A DNA stretch of 14,263 nucleotides from Candidatus Saccharibacteria bacterium UBA1103 (GCA_002313515.1 DCBQ01000010.1:6871-21133); one strand, 5' to 3'; numbered from the stretch's first letter, positions 1-6,393 are shown. Numbers and translations are program-made. Notes: generated by a model from the letters alone, not told the origin.

Positions 1-2
1 GT

Positions 3-60
3 CCCCGCCTATAAAGGCGGGGCAAGCAGTGGCGATAGCCACGCTGGGGCGGTTTTATTC
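3..60 (+). repeat. Double-hairpin dispersed repeat, copy 1
   Basis: The first hairpin has a perfect 8-bp stem, CCCCGCCT (3-10) with AGGCGGGG (15-22), and loop ATAA. A second hairpin follows with stem GTGGC/GCCAC (29-33 with 38-42), extended by AGC/GCT across a single bulged A. The tail GGGGCGGTTTTATTC (46-60) ends the unit. The layout (hairpin, spacer, hairpin, GGGG..TT tail) is shared with copies at 97-150, 2687-2732 and 11199-11247, while the stem sequences differ with compensating changes. The T-rich tail means it could end transcription arriving from the left of the window. Any mobility mechanism is unknown from this sequence. Confidence 0.75.
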
Positions 61-96
61 ACTTCTCTTAAAATCAATGTTAATAGTAAGATAGAT

Positions 97-150
97 GAAT
101 AAAACCCCTCAGACGCCCTGCGGGCGCCAGCTCCCCTTTATAGAGGAGCG
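97..150 (-). repeat. Double-hairpin dispersed repeat, copy 2 (inverted relative to copy 1); probable proS terminator
   Basis: Read on the minus strand, a 7-bp stem GCTCCTC/GGGGAGC (one G-U) with loop TATAAA is followed by a second stem GCGCCC/GGGCGT with loop GCA, then GAGGGGTTTTATTC. The last ten bases, GGTTTTATTC, equal the last ten of copy 1 (51-60), so the two copies face each other across 36 bp. The unit starts 10 bp past the proS stop in the sense orientation, and its second stem leads into a T-rich tail. It is therefore a plausible intrinsic terminator for proS. Confidence 0.75.
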
Positions 151-159
151 CTTTAATTT

Positions 160-1407
160 TTATCCCAGCTTTTCAATCAGCTGCTCTAGCGATAGATTTT
201 CGCTGGCCTGCCCAGTGCGAGATTTATACTCCAAAGTATTCGCCGCCACGGTCTTTGGACTGATTACCACACGATGCGGAATACCCATCAAATCACCATC
301 AGCAAACTTCTCGCCTGGTCGTGCGTCCGTGCGGTCGTCCCACAGTACATCCACGCCGGCGTCCTGTAGTGCCTGATACACTTTATTGCCCTGTTCCAAC
401 ACCGCTGAATCTGTACCGATAGTAACCAGGTATACCCGATATGGTGCAATATTGTCTGGCCAGACTAAACCGCGATCATCGCTGAACAGTTCAGCTATCA
501 CACCCATCACGCGCGTTACACCGATGCCGTACGAGCCATAGTAGAACGGCTTCTGCACATTATCACGATCAGCAAAAGTAATTCCCATCTGCTCGGCTTT
601 CTCGGTACCAAAGTTAAAGATATTGCCAACCTCGGCCGAACGCACCTTTTCTAGCTTACTGCGATCCAGCTTTAGGTCACGCACGGCGTCCTCTAACACC
701 TCCTCGTTCACCGCCACGTTCTTCTCGCGATCTAGATATAGCCAGTCTTCACCGGCGTCACAAATAGTTTGGAACTCGTGGCTATATTTAGTAAAGGCAC
801 CACCCGAGGCAAAGGTTACATAGGTCAAATTACCGATACCTAGGCGCTCATAGATGCGCTTATATGCCTCGATCACACCGTTATAGAACCGCTCTAGATC
901 TTCCTTAGTCGCGTGCACCGAATACATATCCTTCATCAGGAACTCACGCCCACGCATAATTCCCGCCTTAGCCCGTAGCTCGTTGCGTAACTTGGTCTGG
1001 AACTGATATACCGCCACTGGCAAATCTTTATAGCTGTGCACGTAATCACGCAGCATGTTCATGATCGGCTCTTCGTGCGACCAGGCTAGGCCGATATCCT
1101 CACCAGTCTGCAGCTTAGTCTTAAACCAGATGTCGACTAGCTTATCATCCCAGCGACCGGTAGTCTGCCACACCGCCTTGGGCTGCAAGTTAGTCATCAG
1201 CAGTTCCTGACCACCAACAGCATTCATTTCGTCACGTATAATCGCCTTAATTTTCTCGAGCGTGCGTAGCCCTAGCGGCAGATAGGCGTATACCCCCGCC
1301 ATTTCCTTATGTACGTACCCCGCCTTAATTAGCAGCTTGGCATTTAACGACGTTTCGTCCGCCGGTACAGTTTTGCTAGTTTTGGTAAACAGTTCAGTTC
1401 GTTTCAT
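160..1407 (-). CDS. proS: Prolyl-tRNA synthetase, short form lacking the editing insertion
   Basis: This class II aminoacyl-tRNA synthetase charges tRNA-Pro with proline in the cytosol. In its 415 residues, motif 1 lies near 38-69, motif 2 near 136-162 (RGREFLMKDMYS at 152-163, with the ATP-contacting Arg) and motif 3 at 291-302 (GSYGIGVTR). An anticodon-binding domain runs from about 320 to the end. The E. coli-type enzyme is about 570 residues because an INS editing domain of about 180 residues sits between motifs 2 and 3. Here only about 130 residues separate the motifs, so INS is absent, as in the short alphaproteobacterial forms. The gene is last in the frr-uppS-rseP-proS series, 60 bp after rseP. 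It has its own TATAAT box 6 nt before the ATG and no Shine-Dalgarno site. It ends with TAA. Confidence 0.96.
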   Translation of the reverse strand: MKRTELFTKTSKTVPADETSLNAKLLIKAGYVHKEMAGVYAYLPLGLRTLEKIKAIIRDEMNAVGGQELLMTNLQPKAVWQTTGRWDDKLVDIWFKTKLQTGEDIGLAWSHEEPIMNMLRDYVHSYKDLPVAVYQFQTKLRNELRAKAGIMRGREFLMKDMYSVHATKEDLERFYNGVIEAYKRIYERLGIGNLTYVTFASGGAFTKYSHEFQTICDAGEDWLYLDREKNVAVNEEVLEDAVRDLKLDRSKLEKVRSAEVGNIFNFGTEKAEQMGITFADRDNVQKPFYYGSYGIGVTRVMGVIAELFSDDRGLVWPDNIAPYRVYLVTIGTDSAVLEQGNKVYQALQDAGVDVLWDDRTDARPGEKFADGDLMGIPHRVVISPKTVAANTLEYKSRTGQASENLSLEQLIEKLG

Positions 1408-1413
1408 ACTCTA

Positions 1414-1419
1414 ATTATA
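1414..1419 (-). promoter_or_regulatory. proS -10 box (TATAAT), leaderless spacing
   Basis: The minus strand reads TATAAT at 1419-1414, then 6 nt, then the proS ATG (1407). With the usual -12 to -7 placement of the hexamer, transcription would start on the A of the ATG. I see no convincing -35 at 16-18 bp, so the call rests on the perfect -10 and on the same 6-nt spacing at frr and prfA. Confidence 0.55.
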
Positions 1420-1467
1420 CACTACATAGCCCCGCAACACGGTCGAGACTAACTTAATCTCAAGCAG

Positions 1468-2628
1468 CTAGAACAATTTCCAGATATCGGCAATGGTGAC
1501 CAGGATGATAATTGCGAATAGTACCAACATGCCATAGCTAACGATGGTTGCCTCTTTCTCTTCGGTCAATTTCTTGCCGCGCAGGCGGTACCAGGCCATC
1601 AGGTACCAGCGGCCGCCGTCCAGTCCTGGAATCGGCAGAATGTTCATGACCGCCAGTGACAAGGCAATAATCGCCGAAATGTACAGCAGGGTCAGCGGTC
1701 CACCCGCCAGCGCCGTTGGGAAGATGTAGCCCAGGATGCCAATCGGGCCAGAGACACTATCGCTGACGGCAGCTAGTTCAGTATTTGCTGCACCCGAGCC
1801 GGTCACCAAATCCCATAGCCCCATAAACAGATTGCCAATCATACCACCGATACCAGCAATAGTCATCCACATCAGCTGTAACGTGTCGATAATGGCCACA
1901 ATCGGTGCCGACCAGGTCGCCTTGATGGTGGCCGATTGACTATTGTAGGTCGTAACACCTAGAATACCTTTACCATCCTTATTATCTTTAGCCAATTTTA
2001 CATCAATGGACTTTTCTTTACCGTCGCGCTCTACCACGACTGTCACCTTTTTGCCGGCACGTTCTTTAGTTAGTTCAGGCACCTGAGTGGAGAACTCAGT
2101 TTTCACACCGCCGACCGAGACGATATTGTCCTTGGCCCGCAGCCCAGCCTTATCGGCCGCCGAGCCCTTAACTACTTTATCAATCGTTACAATACCCTTA
2201 GTGCCATGGTTGTCGCCCGCAACCGCAAATTGATTAGCGCTTAATTTAGGTATGCCAAAGAACGCCAGCACCATAAATAGCACCACGGCGGTCAGAAAAT
2301 TCATGAACACACCAGCAAACAGGATTTTGGTTTTAGCCCAGAAGGAAGCCGCACCGTAGGTACCCTTGCCTTTAGCGTCGTCACTTTCACCCTTCATCTT
2401 ACAGAAGCCGCCCAGTGGTAGCCAGTTCAGCGTAATCAGCGTTTTCTTATATTTGCCCAATACCTTAGCTTGCGGTGGGAAGCCAATACCGAACTCCTCT
2501 ACATCCACGCCGTTCCTTAGTGCCACAATCATGTGCCCTAGCTCATGGATAATTACCAAAATCACCAGAATAATTAGGCCGACAATTGCACCCAGCACAA
2601 TCTGCCACCACTCTAAACCGCTTAACAA
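1468..2628 (-). CDS. rseP: Site-2 intramembrane metalloprotease, RseP/MraY-cluster type M50
   Basis: This membrane-embedded zinc protease cuts transmembrane substrates, such as anti-sigma factors and signal peptide remnants in characterised relatives. HELGH at 28-32 in the first membrane helix supplies two zinc ligands and the catalytic Glu, and LDGG at 336-339 supplies the third ligand (Asp337). A single PDZ domain lies about 145-215, with GSAADKAGL as its carboxylate-binding loop. Further hydrophobic helices lie about 103-125, 243-275, 311-332 and 363-385. At 386 residues with one PDZ it resembles Gram-positive RasP more than the two-PDZ E. coli protein. Translation starts at TTG 2628, because AGGAGG lies at 2642-2637, 8 nt upstream, and no ATG is placed as well. 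The gene lies between uppS and proS, as in many bacteria, but cdsA and dxr are not between it and uppS. It ends with TAG. Confidence 0.94.
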   Translation of the reverse strand: MLSGLEWWQIVLGAIVGLIILVILVIIHELGHMIVALRNGVDVEEFGIGFPPQAKVLGKYKKTLITLNWLPLGGFCKMKGESDDAKGKGTYGAASFWAKTKILFAGVFMNFLTAVVLFMVLAFFGIPKLSANQFAVAGDNHGTKGIVTIDKVVKGSAADKAGLRAKDNIVSVGGVKTEFSTQVPELTKERAGKKVTVVVERDGKEKSIDVKLAKDNKDGKGILGVTTYNSQSATIKATWSAPIVAIIDTLQLMWMTIAGIGGMIGNLFMGLWDLVTGSGAANTELAAVSDSVSGPIGILGYIFPTALAGGPLTLLYISAIIALSLAVMNILPIPGLDGGRWYLMAWYRLRGKKLTEEKEATIVSYGMLVLFAIIILVTIADIWKLF

Positions 2629-2636
2629 AACTCTAC

Positions 2637-2642
2637 CCTCCT
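2637..2642 (-). promoter_or_regulatory. Strong Shine-Dalgarno deciding the TTG start of rseP
   Basis: AGGAGG on the minus strand (2642-2637) is followed by 8 nt and TTG (2628-2626). This spacing and the absence of an upstream in-frame ATG fix the unusual TTG initiation codon. Confidence 0.85.
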
Positions 2643-2670
2643 AAATCTCAAATTCAAATTGCTTATTTAT

Positions 2671-2676
2671 ATAATA
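2671..2676 (-). promoter_or_regulatory. Possible extended -10 promoter for rseP
   Basis: The minus strand reads TGGTATTAT, a TGn-extended -10 with five of six consensus bases, about 43 bp upstream of the rseP start and directly next to repeat copy 3. No good -35 is visible because that position falls inside the repeat. rseP could equally be reached by readthrough from uppS. Confidence 0.3.
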
Positions 2677-2686
2677 CCAAACAATG

Positions 2687-2732
2687 CCTCCCTTTCGCAA
2701 AGGGAGGTGGCACGGCGTAGCCGTGACGGTGG
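2687..2732 (+). repeat. Double-hairpin dispersed repeat, copy 3
   Basis: The first stem is CCTCCCTTT/AAAGGGAGG (2687-2695 with 2699-2707). A TGG spacer follows, then a second perfect 6-bp stem CACGGC/GCCGTG (2711-2716 with 2720-2725, loop GTA) and the tail ACGGTGGGTT. The unit fills most of the 114-bp gap between uppS and rseP, in the opposite orientation to both genes. In other bacteria cdsA and dxr often occupy this gap. Both stems are long enough to attenuate transcription from uppS into rseP. Confidence 0.75.
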
Positions 2733-2742
2733 GTTCAATATT

Positions 2743-3453
2743 TTATTTTCCAAACCTACGGTGGCGATGAGCAAATTCATCTAGACAATCGTCAAAATCC
2801 GCCTCGGTCATATCTGGCCAGTTCTTTTTTAGGAACAGGAACTCAGCATAAGCCGCCCGCCACAGCATGAAGCCGCTAATGCGCTCTTCACCGCTGGTGC
2901 GCACCACCATATCCAGATCCGGCAAATCTGGATGATACATATATTTGTCCAAATCCGTATCATTGAAGTCCTTTAGACTAACCGCCCCACTCTGCACGTC
3001 GGCTGCTAGGTGCTTCGCCGCGTCCACAATTTCCGCCCGGCCACCATAGTTGAAGCATAGCGCCAGTGTGGTCGAAGTGTTATCCTTAGAATCCTCCTCG
3101 GTTTCGTGAATGGCCTCTAAAATGGGTGCACTCAGGCGGTCACGCCGACCCAAGAAGATAATCCGAAAGCCATCCTTCACCATCTGTTTCATGTCGTTCT
3201 TAAAGGCCGAGAGGAACAGCTTCATCAGATAGCCGACCTCTTCCTCACTGCGCTGCCAGTTCTCGGTCGAGAAAATAAAGGCACTAACGTATTTTATGCC
3301 CCTATTCTGCGCCACATAGGCCATGTGCTTTAGCACCTCAAAGCCCTTCTTGTGTCCGTTATAGGTTGGCAAATTACGCTCCCTGGCCCAGCGACGATTA
3401 CCGTCAACTATAAACCCGATATGATTAGGTAAAATTCTCGCTTCGTTGGTCAT
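2743..3453 (-). CDS. uppS: Undecaprenyl (isoprenyl) diphosphate synthase
   Basis: This cis-prenyltransferase adds isopentenyl diphosphate units to farnesyl diphosphate to make the C55 lipid carrier for peptidoglycan and surface glycans. At 236 residues it has the usual family length. The signature HIGFIVDGNRRWA (11-23) carries the magnesium-binding catalytic Asp17. STENW (62-66), NYGGR (135-139) and the C-terminal RTSGEERISGF (185-195) with a following AYAEF complete the family pattern. The usual SNF of the last motif is SGF here. The ATG lies 9 nt after the frr stop, with only a weak GGGG ahead of it, so translation is probably coupled to frr. dxr of the MEP pathway is missing from the expected place, so the source of isopentenyl diphosphate cannot be read from this window. 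It ends with TAA. Confidence 0.95.
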   Translation of the reverse strand: MTNEARILPNHIGFIVDGNRRWARERNLPTYNGHKKGFEVLKHMAYVAQNRGIKYVSAFIFSTENWQRSEEEVGYLMKLFLSAFKNDMKQMVKDGFRIIFLGRRDRLSAPILEAIHETEEDSKDNTSTTLALCFNYGGRAEIVDAAKHLAADVQSGAVSLKDFNDTDLDKYMYHPDLPDLDMVVRTSGEERISGFMLWRAAYAEFLFLKKNWPDMTEADFDDCLDEFAHRHRRFGK

Positions 3454-3462
3454 TGGCGGCCC

Positions 3463-4014
3463 CTACATTGTCATGACTTCTTTTTCTTTGGTTTTAGCGA
3501 TGTCAGCTAGCTTCGCAGTGGATTTTGCTACACTGTCGTCAATGCCAGATTCTAGACGCTTCTGATCGTCCTCGCTAATATCCTTAGCCTCTTTGGCGGA
3601 CTTGATGGCCTTACGAGCCTCATCACGGATGGCGCGCAGGCCAATCTTAGCTTCTTCTAACTTAGCATTCAATTGCTTCACAATCTCGCGACGACGCTCC
3701 TCAGTCAGTGGCGGAATTGGCACACGAACATTACGGCCATCATCCGACGGGTTGAAGCCCAAGGTTGGGTCGCTGGCAATTGCGTTGGAAATCGCATGTA
3801 CATTCGCTGGATCAAATGGTGTCACCAGGATCTGCGTGGCCTCAGGGGCGCTTAGGCTAGCCACCTGGTTTAGCGGCATCTTAGTACCGTAAACCTCGAC
3901 CCGCACACTACTGAGCATATCGGGATGGGCACGACCCGTACGCACCTTCTTAACCTCCTCAGCAAAACGTGCCACGGCGGCGTCAAACTTCTCGTCGTAA
4001 ATACTTGTATCCAT
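3463..4014 (-). CDS. frr: Ribosome recycling factor
   Basis: RRF acts with EF-G to split the post-termination ribosome. The 183 residues match the family length. The conserved VRTGRA (24-29) near the N-terminus belongs to the long first helix of the three-helix bundle, and PPLTEERRREIVKQ begins the second long helix after the small beta domain. The C-terminal third is a Lys/Glu-rich helix. The ATG at 4014 is preceded by TATAAT with a 6-nt gap and no Shine-Dalgarno site, so the mRNA from this promoter should be leaderless. uppS follows after 9 nt. In most bacteria pyrH lies directly upstream of frr; here it is replaced by a 107-residue unknown gene. It ends with TAG. Confidence 0.96.
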   Translation of the reverse strand: MDTSIYDEKFDAAVARFAEEVKKVRTGRAHPDMLSSVRVEVYGTKMPLNQVASLSAPEATQILVTPFDPANVHAISNAIASDPTLGFNPSDDGRNVRVPIPPLTEERRREIVKQLNAKLEEAKIGLRAIRDEARKAIKSAKEAKDISEDDQKRLESGIDDSVAKSTAKLADIAKTKEKEVMTM

Positions 4015-4020
4015 AAGTAG

Positions 4021-4049
4021 ATTATAGCATAGAGGTTAGATTATGTCCT
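4021..4049 (-). promoter_or_regulatory. frr promoter, extended -10, leaderless spacing
   Basis: The minus strand has AGGACA (4049-4044, four of six -35 bases), a 17-bp spacer ending in TGC, and TATAAT (4026-4021). The frr ATG follows after 6 nt, so the predicted start of transcription is the A of the ATG. The -35 overlaps the stop codon of the upstream gene. Confidence 0.7.
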
Positions 4050-4371
4050 AAGCCGCTAGGCCATCTTCTAACGCCGTGCCTTTAATTTGGGCGTTGTAGC
4101 TAGCAGTAGACATGCGATCCTGTGCCTGAGCCGCCATTAAGTCTTCGCTCTTCTCGATAGTATTTAGTTGCTCGCGGCTATCGTTGATGACTTCTTCGGT
4201 TGGCGTTTTGCCGCCTAAGACTTCTTCCACATTCTCAGCAATCGCTTCCCAGCCCAAAATCTGTTGCTTGCGCTCCTCTGACTGTGCATCAAAGTCAAAT
4301 GGCTCTTTCTCGCGAGTTAAATATTTTTCTAACTCTGGGTTGATGGGATTTCCTTGATTATCGTATTGCAT
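4048..4371 (-). CDS. Small acidic protein of unknown function
   Basis: I do not recognise a family. The 107 residues are strongly acidic and predicted mostly helical from residue 30 onward. They have no Cys, no membrane segment and no signal peptide, so the protein is probably cytosolic. It begins MQYDNQGNPINPELEKY and ends with an Ala-rich tail. AAGGA precedes the ATG at about 10 nt, giving a conventional ribosome site. A TTGACA (4426-4421) lies upstream, but the -10 at 17 bp is poor. It sits immediately upstream of frr, whose promoter overlaps its stop codon, so read-through into frr is possible. Codon use looks like that of its neighbours. It occupies the place where pyrH is usually found but bears no resemblance to UMP kinase. 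It ends with TAG. Confidence 0.75.
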   Translation of the reverse strand: MQYDNQGNPINPELEKYLTREKEPFDFDAQSEERKQQILGWEAIAENVEEVLGGKTPTEEVINDSREQLNTIEKSEDLMAAQAQDRMSTASYNAQIKGTALEDGLAA

Positions 4372-4442
4372 ATTTTTATATTCCTTTTCTGAATATTAGG
4401 CTATCATAAGTGTGATTATTTGTCAATGTGATTGTGCTATGA

Positions 4443-4471
4443 TTGACAGTATGTATTCCTCATTGTATAAT
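4443..4471 (+). promoter_or_regulatory. Consensus sigma-70 type promoter
   Basis: TTGACA (4443-4448), a 17-bp spacer and TATAAT (4466-4471) match consensus at all twelve positions. The transcript should start near 4478 and run rightwards into the ORF ending at 4782. A minus-strand TTGACA at 4426-4421 lies back to back with it, forming a TGTCAAT/ATTGACA inverted pair. Confidence 0.85.
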
Positions 4472-4483
4472 ATAGTTATTCTA

Positions 4484-4512
4484 CTAGTGCAAGCGCTAAT
4501 ATTCTGCACTAG
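4484..4512 (+). promoter_or_regulatory. Perfect 8-bp inverted repeat at the mRNA 5' end
   Basis: CTAGTGCA (4484-4491) pairs with TGCACTAG (4505-4512) around a 13-nt loop. It begins a few bases after the predicted start of transcription and ends just before a weak AGGA. It could be a 5' stem-loop controlling translation or stability, or an operator for a dimeric repressor. The sequence cannot separate these. Confidence 0.55.
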
Positions 4513-4530
4513 CTAGGACACGATACCGAT

Positions 4531-4782
4531 TTGATTCACCAGGCTTCATTCTGCTCCGCAGTCAAGTATGACACTAAGCGCTTGATCGACTTTGCCAGCG
4601 ATGATCAACTGACCTACGGCGTCGAGTTTATTGCTACGCAGAAGTTCCAAGATCTACTCAGTCAATTTCTCGAGGACGAGCGTGTCGACGTTTACGGCAT
4701 TAACCTAGCCAAAGTTGACCGCTATCATCTGGTAACACCACAAAAATCAACTGCCAACATACTAATTGGCATTGAGCTGTAG
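4531..4782 (+). CDS. Small protein of unknown function with no ATG start
   Basis: I do not recognise a family. The open frame runs from 4513 (after TAG at 4510-4512) to TAG 4780-4782 and contains no Met codon. The best start is TTG 4531, about 12 nt after AGGA (4515-4518), giving 83 residues, slightly acidic. Codon choice (many GAC, GTC, CTA and GCC codons) resembles the neighbouring genes, which argues for real coding. A consensus promoter and a 5' inverted repeat precede it, and a terminator hairpin follows, so this is a complete single-gene unit. It is convergent with the HNH nuclease-like gene. Without an ATG it could also be the surviving end of a longer gene, or the transcript could be a non-coding RNA. 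Confidence 0.55.
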   Translation: MIHQASFCSAVKYDTKRLIDFASDDQLTYGVEFIATQKFQDLLSQFLEDERVDVYGINLAKVDRYHLVTPQKSTANILIGIEL

Positions 4783-4804
4783 CCCTACTCTGCAAGACAT
4801 TAGT

Positions 4805-4834
4805 AGCCACCCGTATCATGCGGGTGGCTTTAAA
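4805..4834 (+). terminator. Intrinsic terminator between convergent genes
   Basis: AGCCACCCG (4805-4813) and CGGGTGGCT (4821-4829) form a 9-bp GC-rich stem with a 7-nt loop, followed by TTTAAAAT. It ends the 4531-4782 unit. The T-tract is short, and on the minus strand it is missing, so its effect on the convergent gene is uncertain. Confidence 0.7.
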
Positions 4835-4850
4835 ATATGTCTAACTCAAC

Positions 4851-5870
4851 TTATATAGACCACTGTTTCATAGAGACAGGTGCAGTCCCAGTAGAGAGAC
4901 GCTTATTACGATTAATTACATGTTCGCCAACTGCACTCAACTTTTGTCCAGCTGGAACTTTGTCGAGTGTTAGCAACTTCTGCGAACGGTAATTTTGTTG
5001 GTCAGGTTTAGATGGCAATACAATTGCGCCATTATCATTCAACTTTTTCATATTTTCTTCCACTTGACTCATACTACCCTTAGGATCACCAGCCAACAAG
5101 CTTTGTTTAACTTTATCCTCACTCCCCGTCGAGCCGACTACATAAAAGTCTCCACCACTTACTTTGGTGCGTTTATAGTTTTTGGGGTCAGTTAGAATAC
5201 CACGAAACTCCTGCTCTTCGTCCTTCGTGACAGTAAGCCCCACTTCGTCGCGTGTCAGCAACTGAGATAGCACAAACTGCACTAAATAGTTCTTGTTAGT
5301 AGGCCGCCACATTGTAATATCTTTATTGCCGCGATCAAAATTATTTGCAGCATACACTGTAATCATATTGTCTGGATCGGTTGCAAATTCGTTTCGACGG
5401 TTAAAGCCCTTCTTATAATCCCTAAAATCATGATCACCTAGCCAATATGCCTGGTTAAGCGGAGTCAAGTGCTCTACACTCGCCCCTTTCGACACCGCAT
5501 CAGAGTCAACATAGTAGTAAACATTGCCGTCGTAAGGATCTCTAATGATACCGCTCTCAATTCTATCGGTATAGCTCTTACTGCGTATTGCATATTTACC
5601 CATATCACGCAAGCGAATATCTCGCCGATCCTCGTATTCCTGCTCCAGGTTGTCGTCATAGAATTTATGACGAACAGGTTGACCGTTATTCCAGTCGTTA
5701 TAGCTAATATCTTTAGCGCCGTAATCGTTTACCATGTCACACATTCGACTTAGCGCAAAGTCAGCCATCAGTCGCACCGTACGCTCATCAACATTAGGAT
5801 CACGCAATAGATTATTATTTCGTATATCATCTTCTGACAAATGAGTTTTACGTGATTCGGATATCATCAT
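4851..5870 (-). CDS. Putative HNH nuclease with a DUF1524/GmrSD C-terminal-like core
   Basis: The middle of this 339-residue protein matches, by eye, the His-Asn-His core of the DUF1524/GmrSD C-terminal nuclease family. It has VEHLTPL (132-138, the Asp/Glu-His pair and proline), a spacer with an aromatic-rich helix, DPDNMITV (165-172) and AANNFDRGNKD followed by W188 and P190 (174-190). That family usually reads D-H-x-V-x-L, then D-P-x-N-L, then N-x-x-K-G-x-x-D-x-x-x-W-x-P. The N-terminal 110 residues are charged and unknown, and the C-terminal 100 residues are polar and unrecognised. No signal peptide or membrane helix is visible, so it probably acts inside the cell or leaves by an unconventional route. 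It has its own TTGACA-17-TAGGAT promoter 9 nt from the ATG. The exact role (restriction, toxin, mobile DNA) is inference. It ends with TAA. Confidence 0.7.
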   Translation of the reverse strand: MMISESRKTHLSEDDIRNNNLLRDPNVDERTVRLMADFALSRMCDMVNDYGAKDISYNDWNNGQPVRHKFYDDNLEQEYEDRRDIRLRDMGKYAIRSKSYTDRIESGIIRDPYDGNVYYYVDSDAVSKGASVEHLTPLNQAYWLGDHDFRDYKKGFNRRNEFATDPDNMITVYAANNFDRGNKDITMWRPTNKNYLVQFVLSQLLTRDEVGLTVTKDEEQEFRGILTDPKNYKRTKVSGGDFYVVGSTGSEDKVKQSLLAGDPKGSMSQVEENMKKLNDNGAIVLPSKPDQQNYRSQKLLTLDKVPAGQKLSAVGEHVINRNKRLSTGTAPVSMKQWSI

Positions 5871-5879
5871 AATGTCCCT

Positions 5880-5908
5880 ATCCTAGCATAAGCTTGATAA
5901 AATGTCAA
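5880..5908 (-). promoter_or_regulatory. Promoter of the HNH nuclease-like gene, near-leaderless
   Basis: The minus strand has TTGACA (5908-5903), a 17-bp spacer ending in TGC, and TAGGAT (5885-5880). The ATG at 5870 follows after 9 nt, placing the start of transcription about 3 nt before it. Confidence 0.7.
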
Positions 5909-5917
5909 TATTATATT

Positions 5918-5947
5918 AAAAGGCCGGCAGGATTACTCCCGTCGGCC
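5918..5947 (-). terminator. Intrinsic terminator after the 124-residue gene
   Basis: On the minus strand GGCCGAC (5947-5941) pairs with GCCGGCC (5928-5922), 7 bp including one G-U, followed by TTTTAATATAA. It separates the 5977-6351 gene from the HNH nuclease-like gene, so the two are not one operon. Confidence 0.75.
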
Positions 5948-5976
5948 GTTACTAGATGGGTTATTAGTTGGCTAGC

Positions 5977-6351
5977 TTACGCAGCGTCACTAAATGTTGA
6001 CATGTTATCATGATACAGCATACCAGCCTGAGTACGATCGGGATGCCAGGCACCCCTTGACCAGTGCCAATCGATCACAATTTTTTGGTTACTACCTAGC
6101 ACCCTGGTATATACTCTCGCCAAGTTATTCTGGGGCGGAGTGATGTAGTTGTAAGCACTACCTTTGCCATTCCATAGCGAGACAATACCCACGCCCGAGG
6201 TCTCAACATCACAAATTATTGATTGAATAGCCGCAAAATAGGCCTTATGCGTCAGAATACTTTCAACGCCATCCATTCGATAATATGTGATGTAGCCATC
6301 GCGATTGACGGCAAACGATGTAGAGCCAGCTCGTTTGCCATTATTCACCAT
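5977..6351 (-). CDS. Unrecognised 124-residue protein
   Basis: No family recognised. The protein is rich in aromatic residues (about a dozen Tyr/Trp), with a beta-like N-terminal half (NRDGYITYYRMDG) and a C-terminal segment containing IDWHWSRGAWHPDR, where His and Trp cluster. One Cys is present. There is no signal peptide or membrane helix. The start is uncertain. ATG 6351 is the first in-frame ATG after an upstream in-frame TGA (6390-6388), but AAGG abuts it without spacing. The sequence between that stop and the ATG also reads as plausible protein. A TATAAT at 6399-6394 gives a leader of about 36 nt. Terminators on both sides make it a single-gene transcript between tsf and the HNH nuclease-like gene. 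It ends with TAA. Confidence 0.65.
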   Translation of the reverse strand: MVNNGKRAGSTSFAVNRDGYITYYRMDGVESILTHKAYFAAIQSIICDVETSGVGIVSLWNGKGSAYNYITPPQNNLARVYTRVLGSNQKIVIDWHWSRGAWHPDRTQAGMLYHDNMSTFSDAA

Positions 6352-6393
6352 CCTTGAATAGGTCCGTCCATTACGGTCGCAACGGATTCACAT

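Noticed and set aside
95..376. Plus-strand open frame antisense to proS and across repeat copy 2
   Set aside because: It is a shadow of the proS coding strand, and it begins inside a structured repeat without a ribosome site.
6352..6393. ATG-TGA at 6393-6388 in frame with the 124-residue gene, suggesting TGA read as an amino acid
   Set aside because: The ATG directly follows the -10 box, so it would lie upstream of the transcript start. All conserved genes are intact without any sense TGA.
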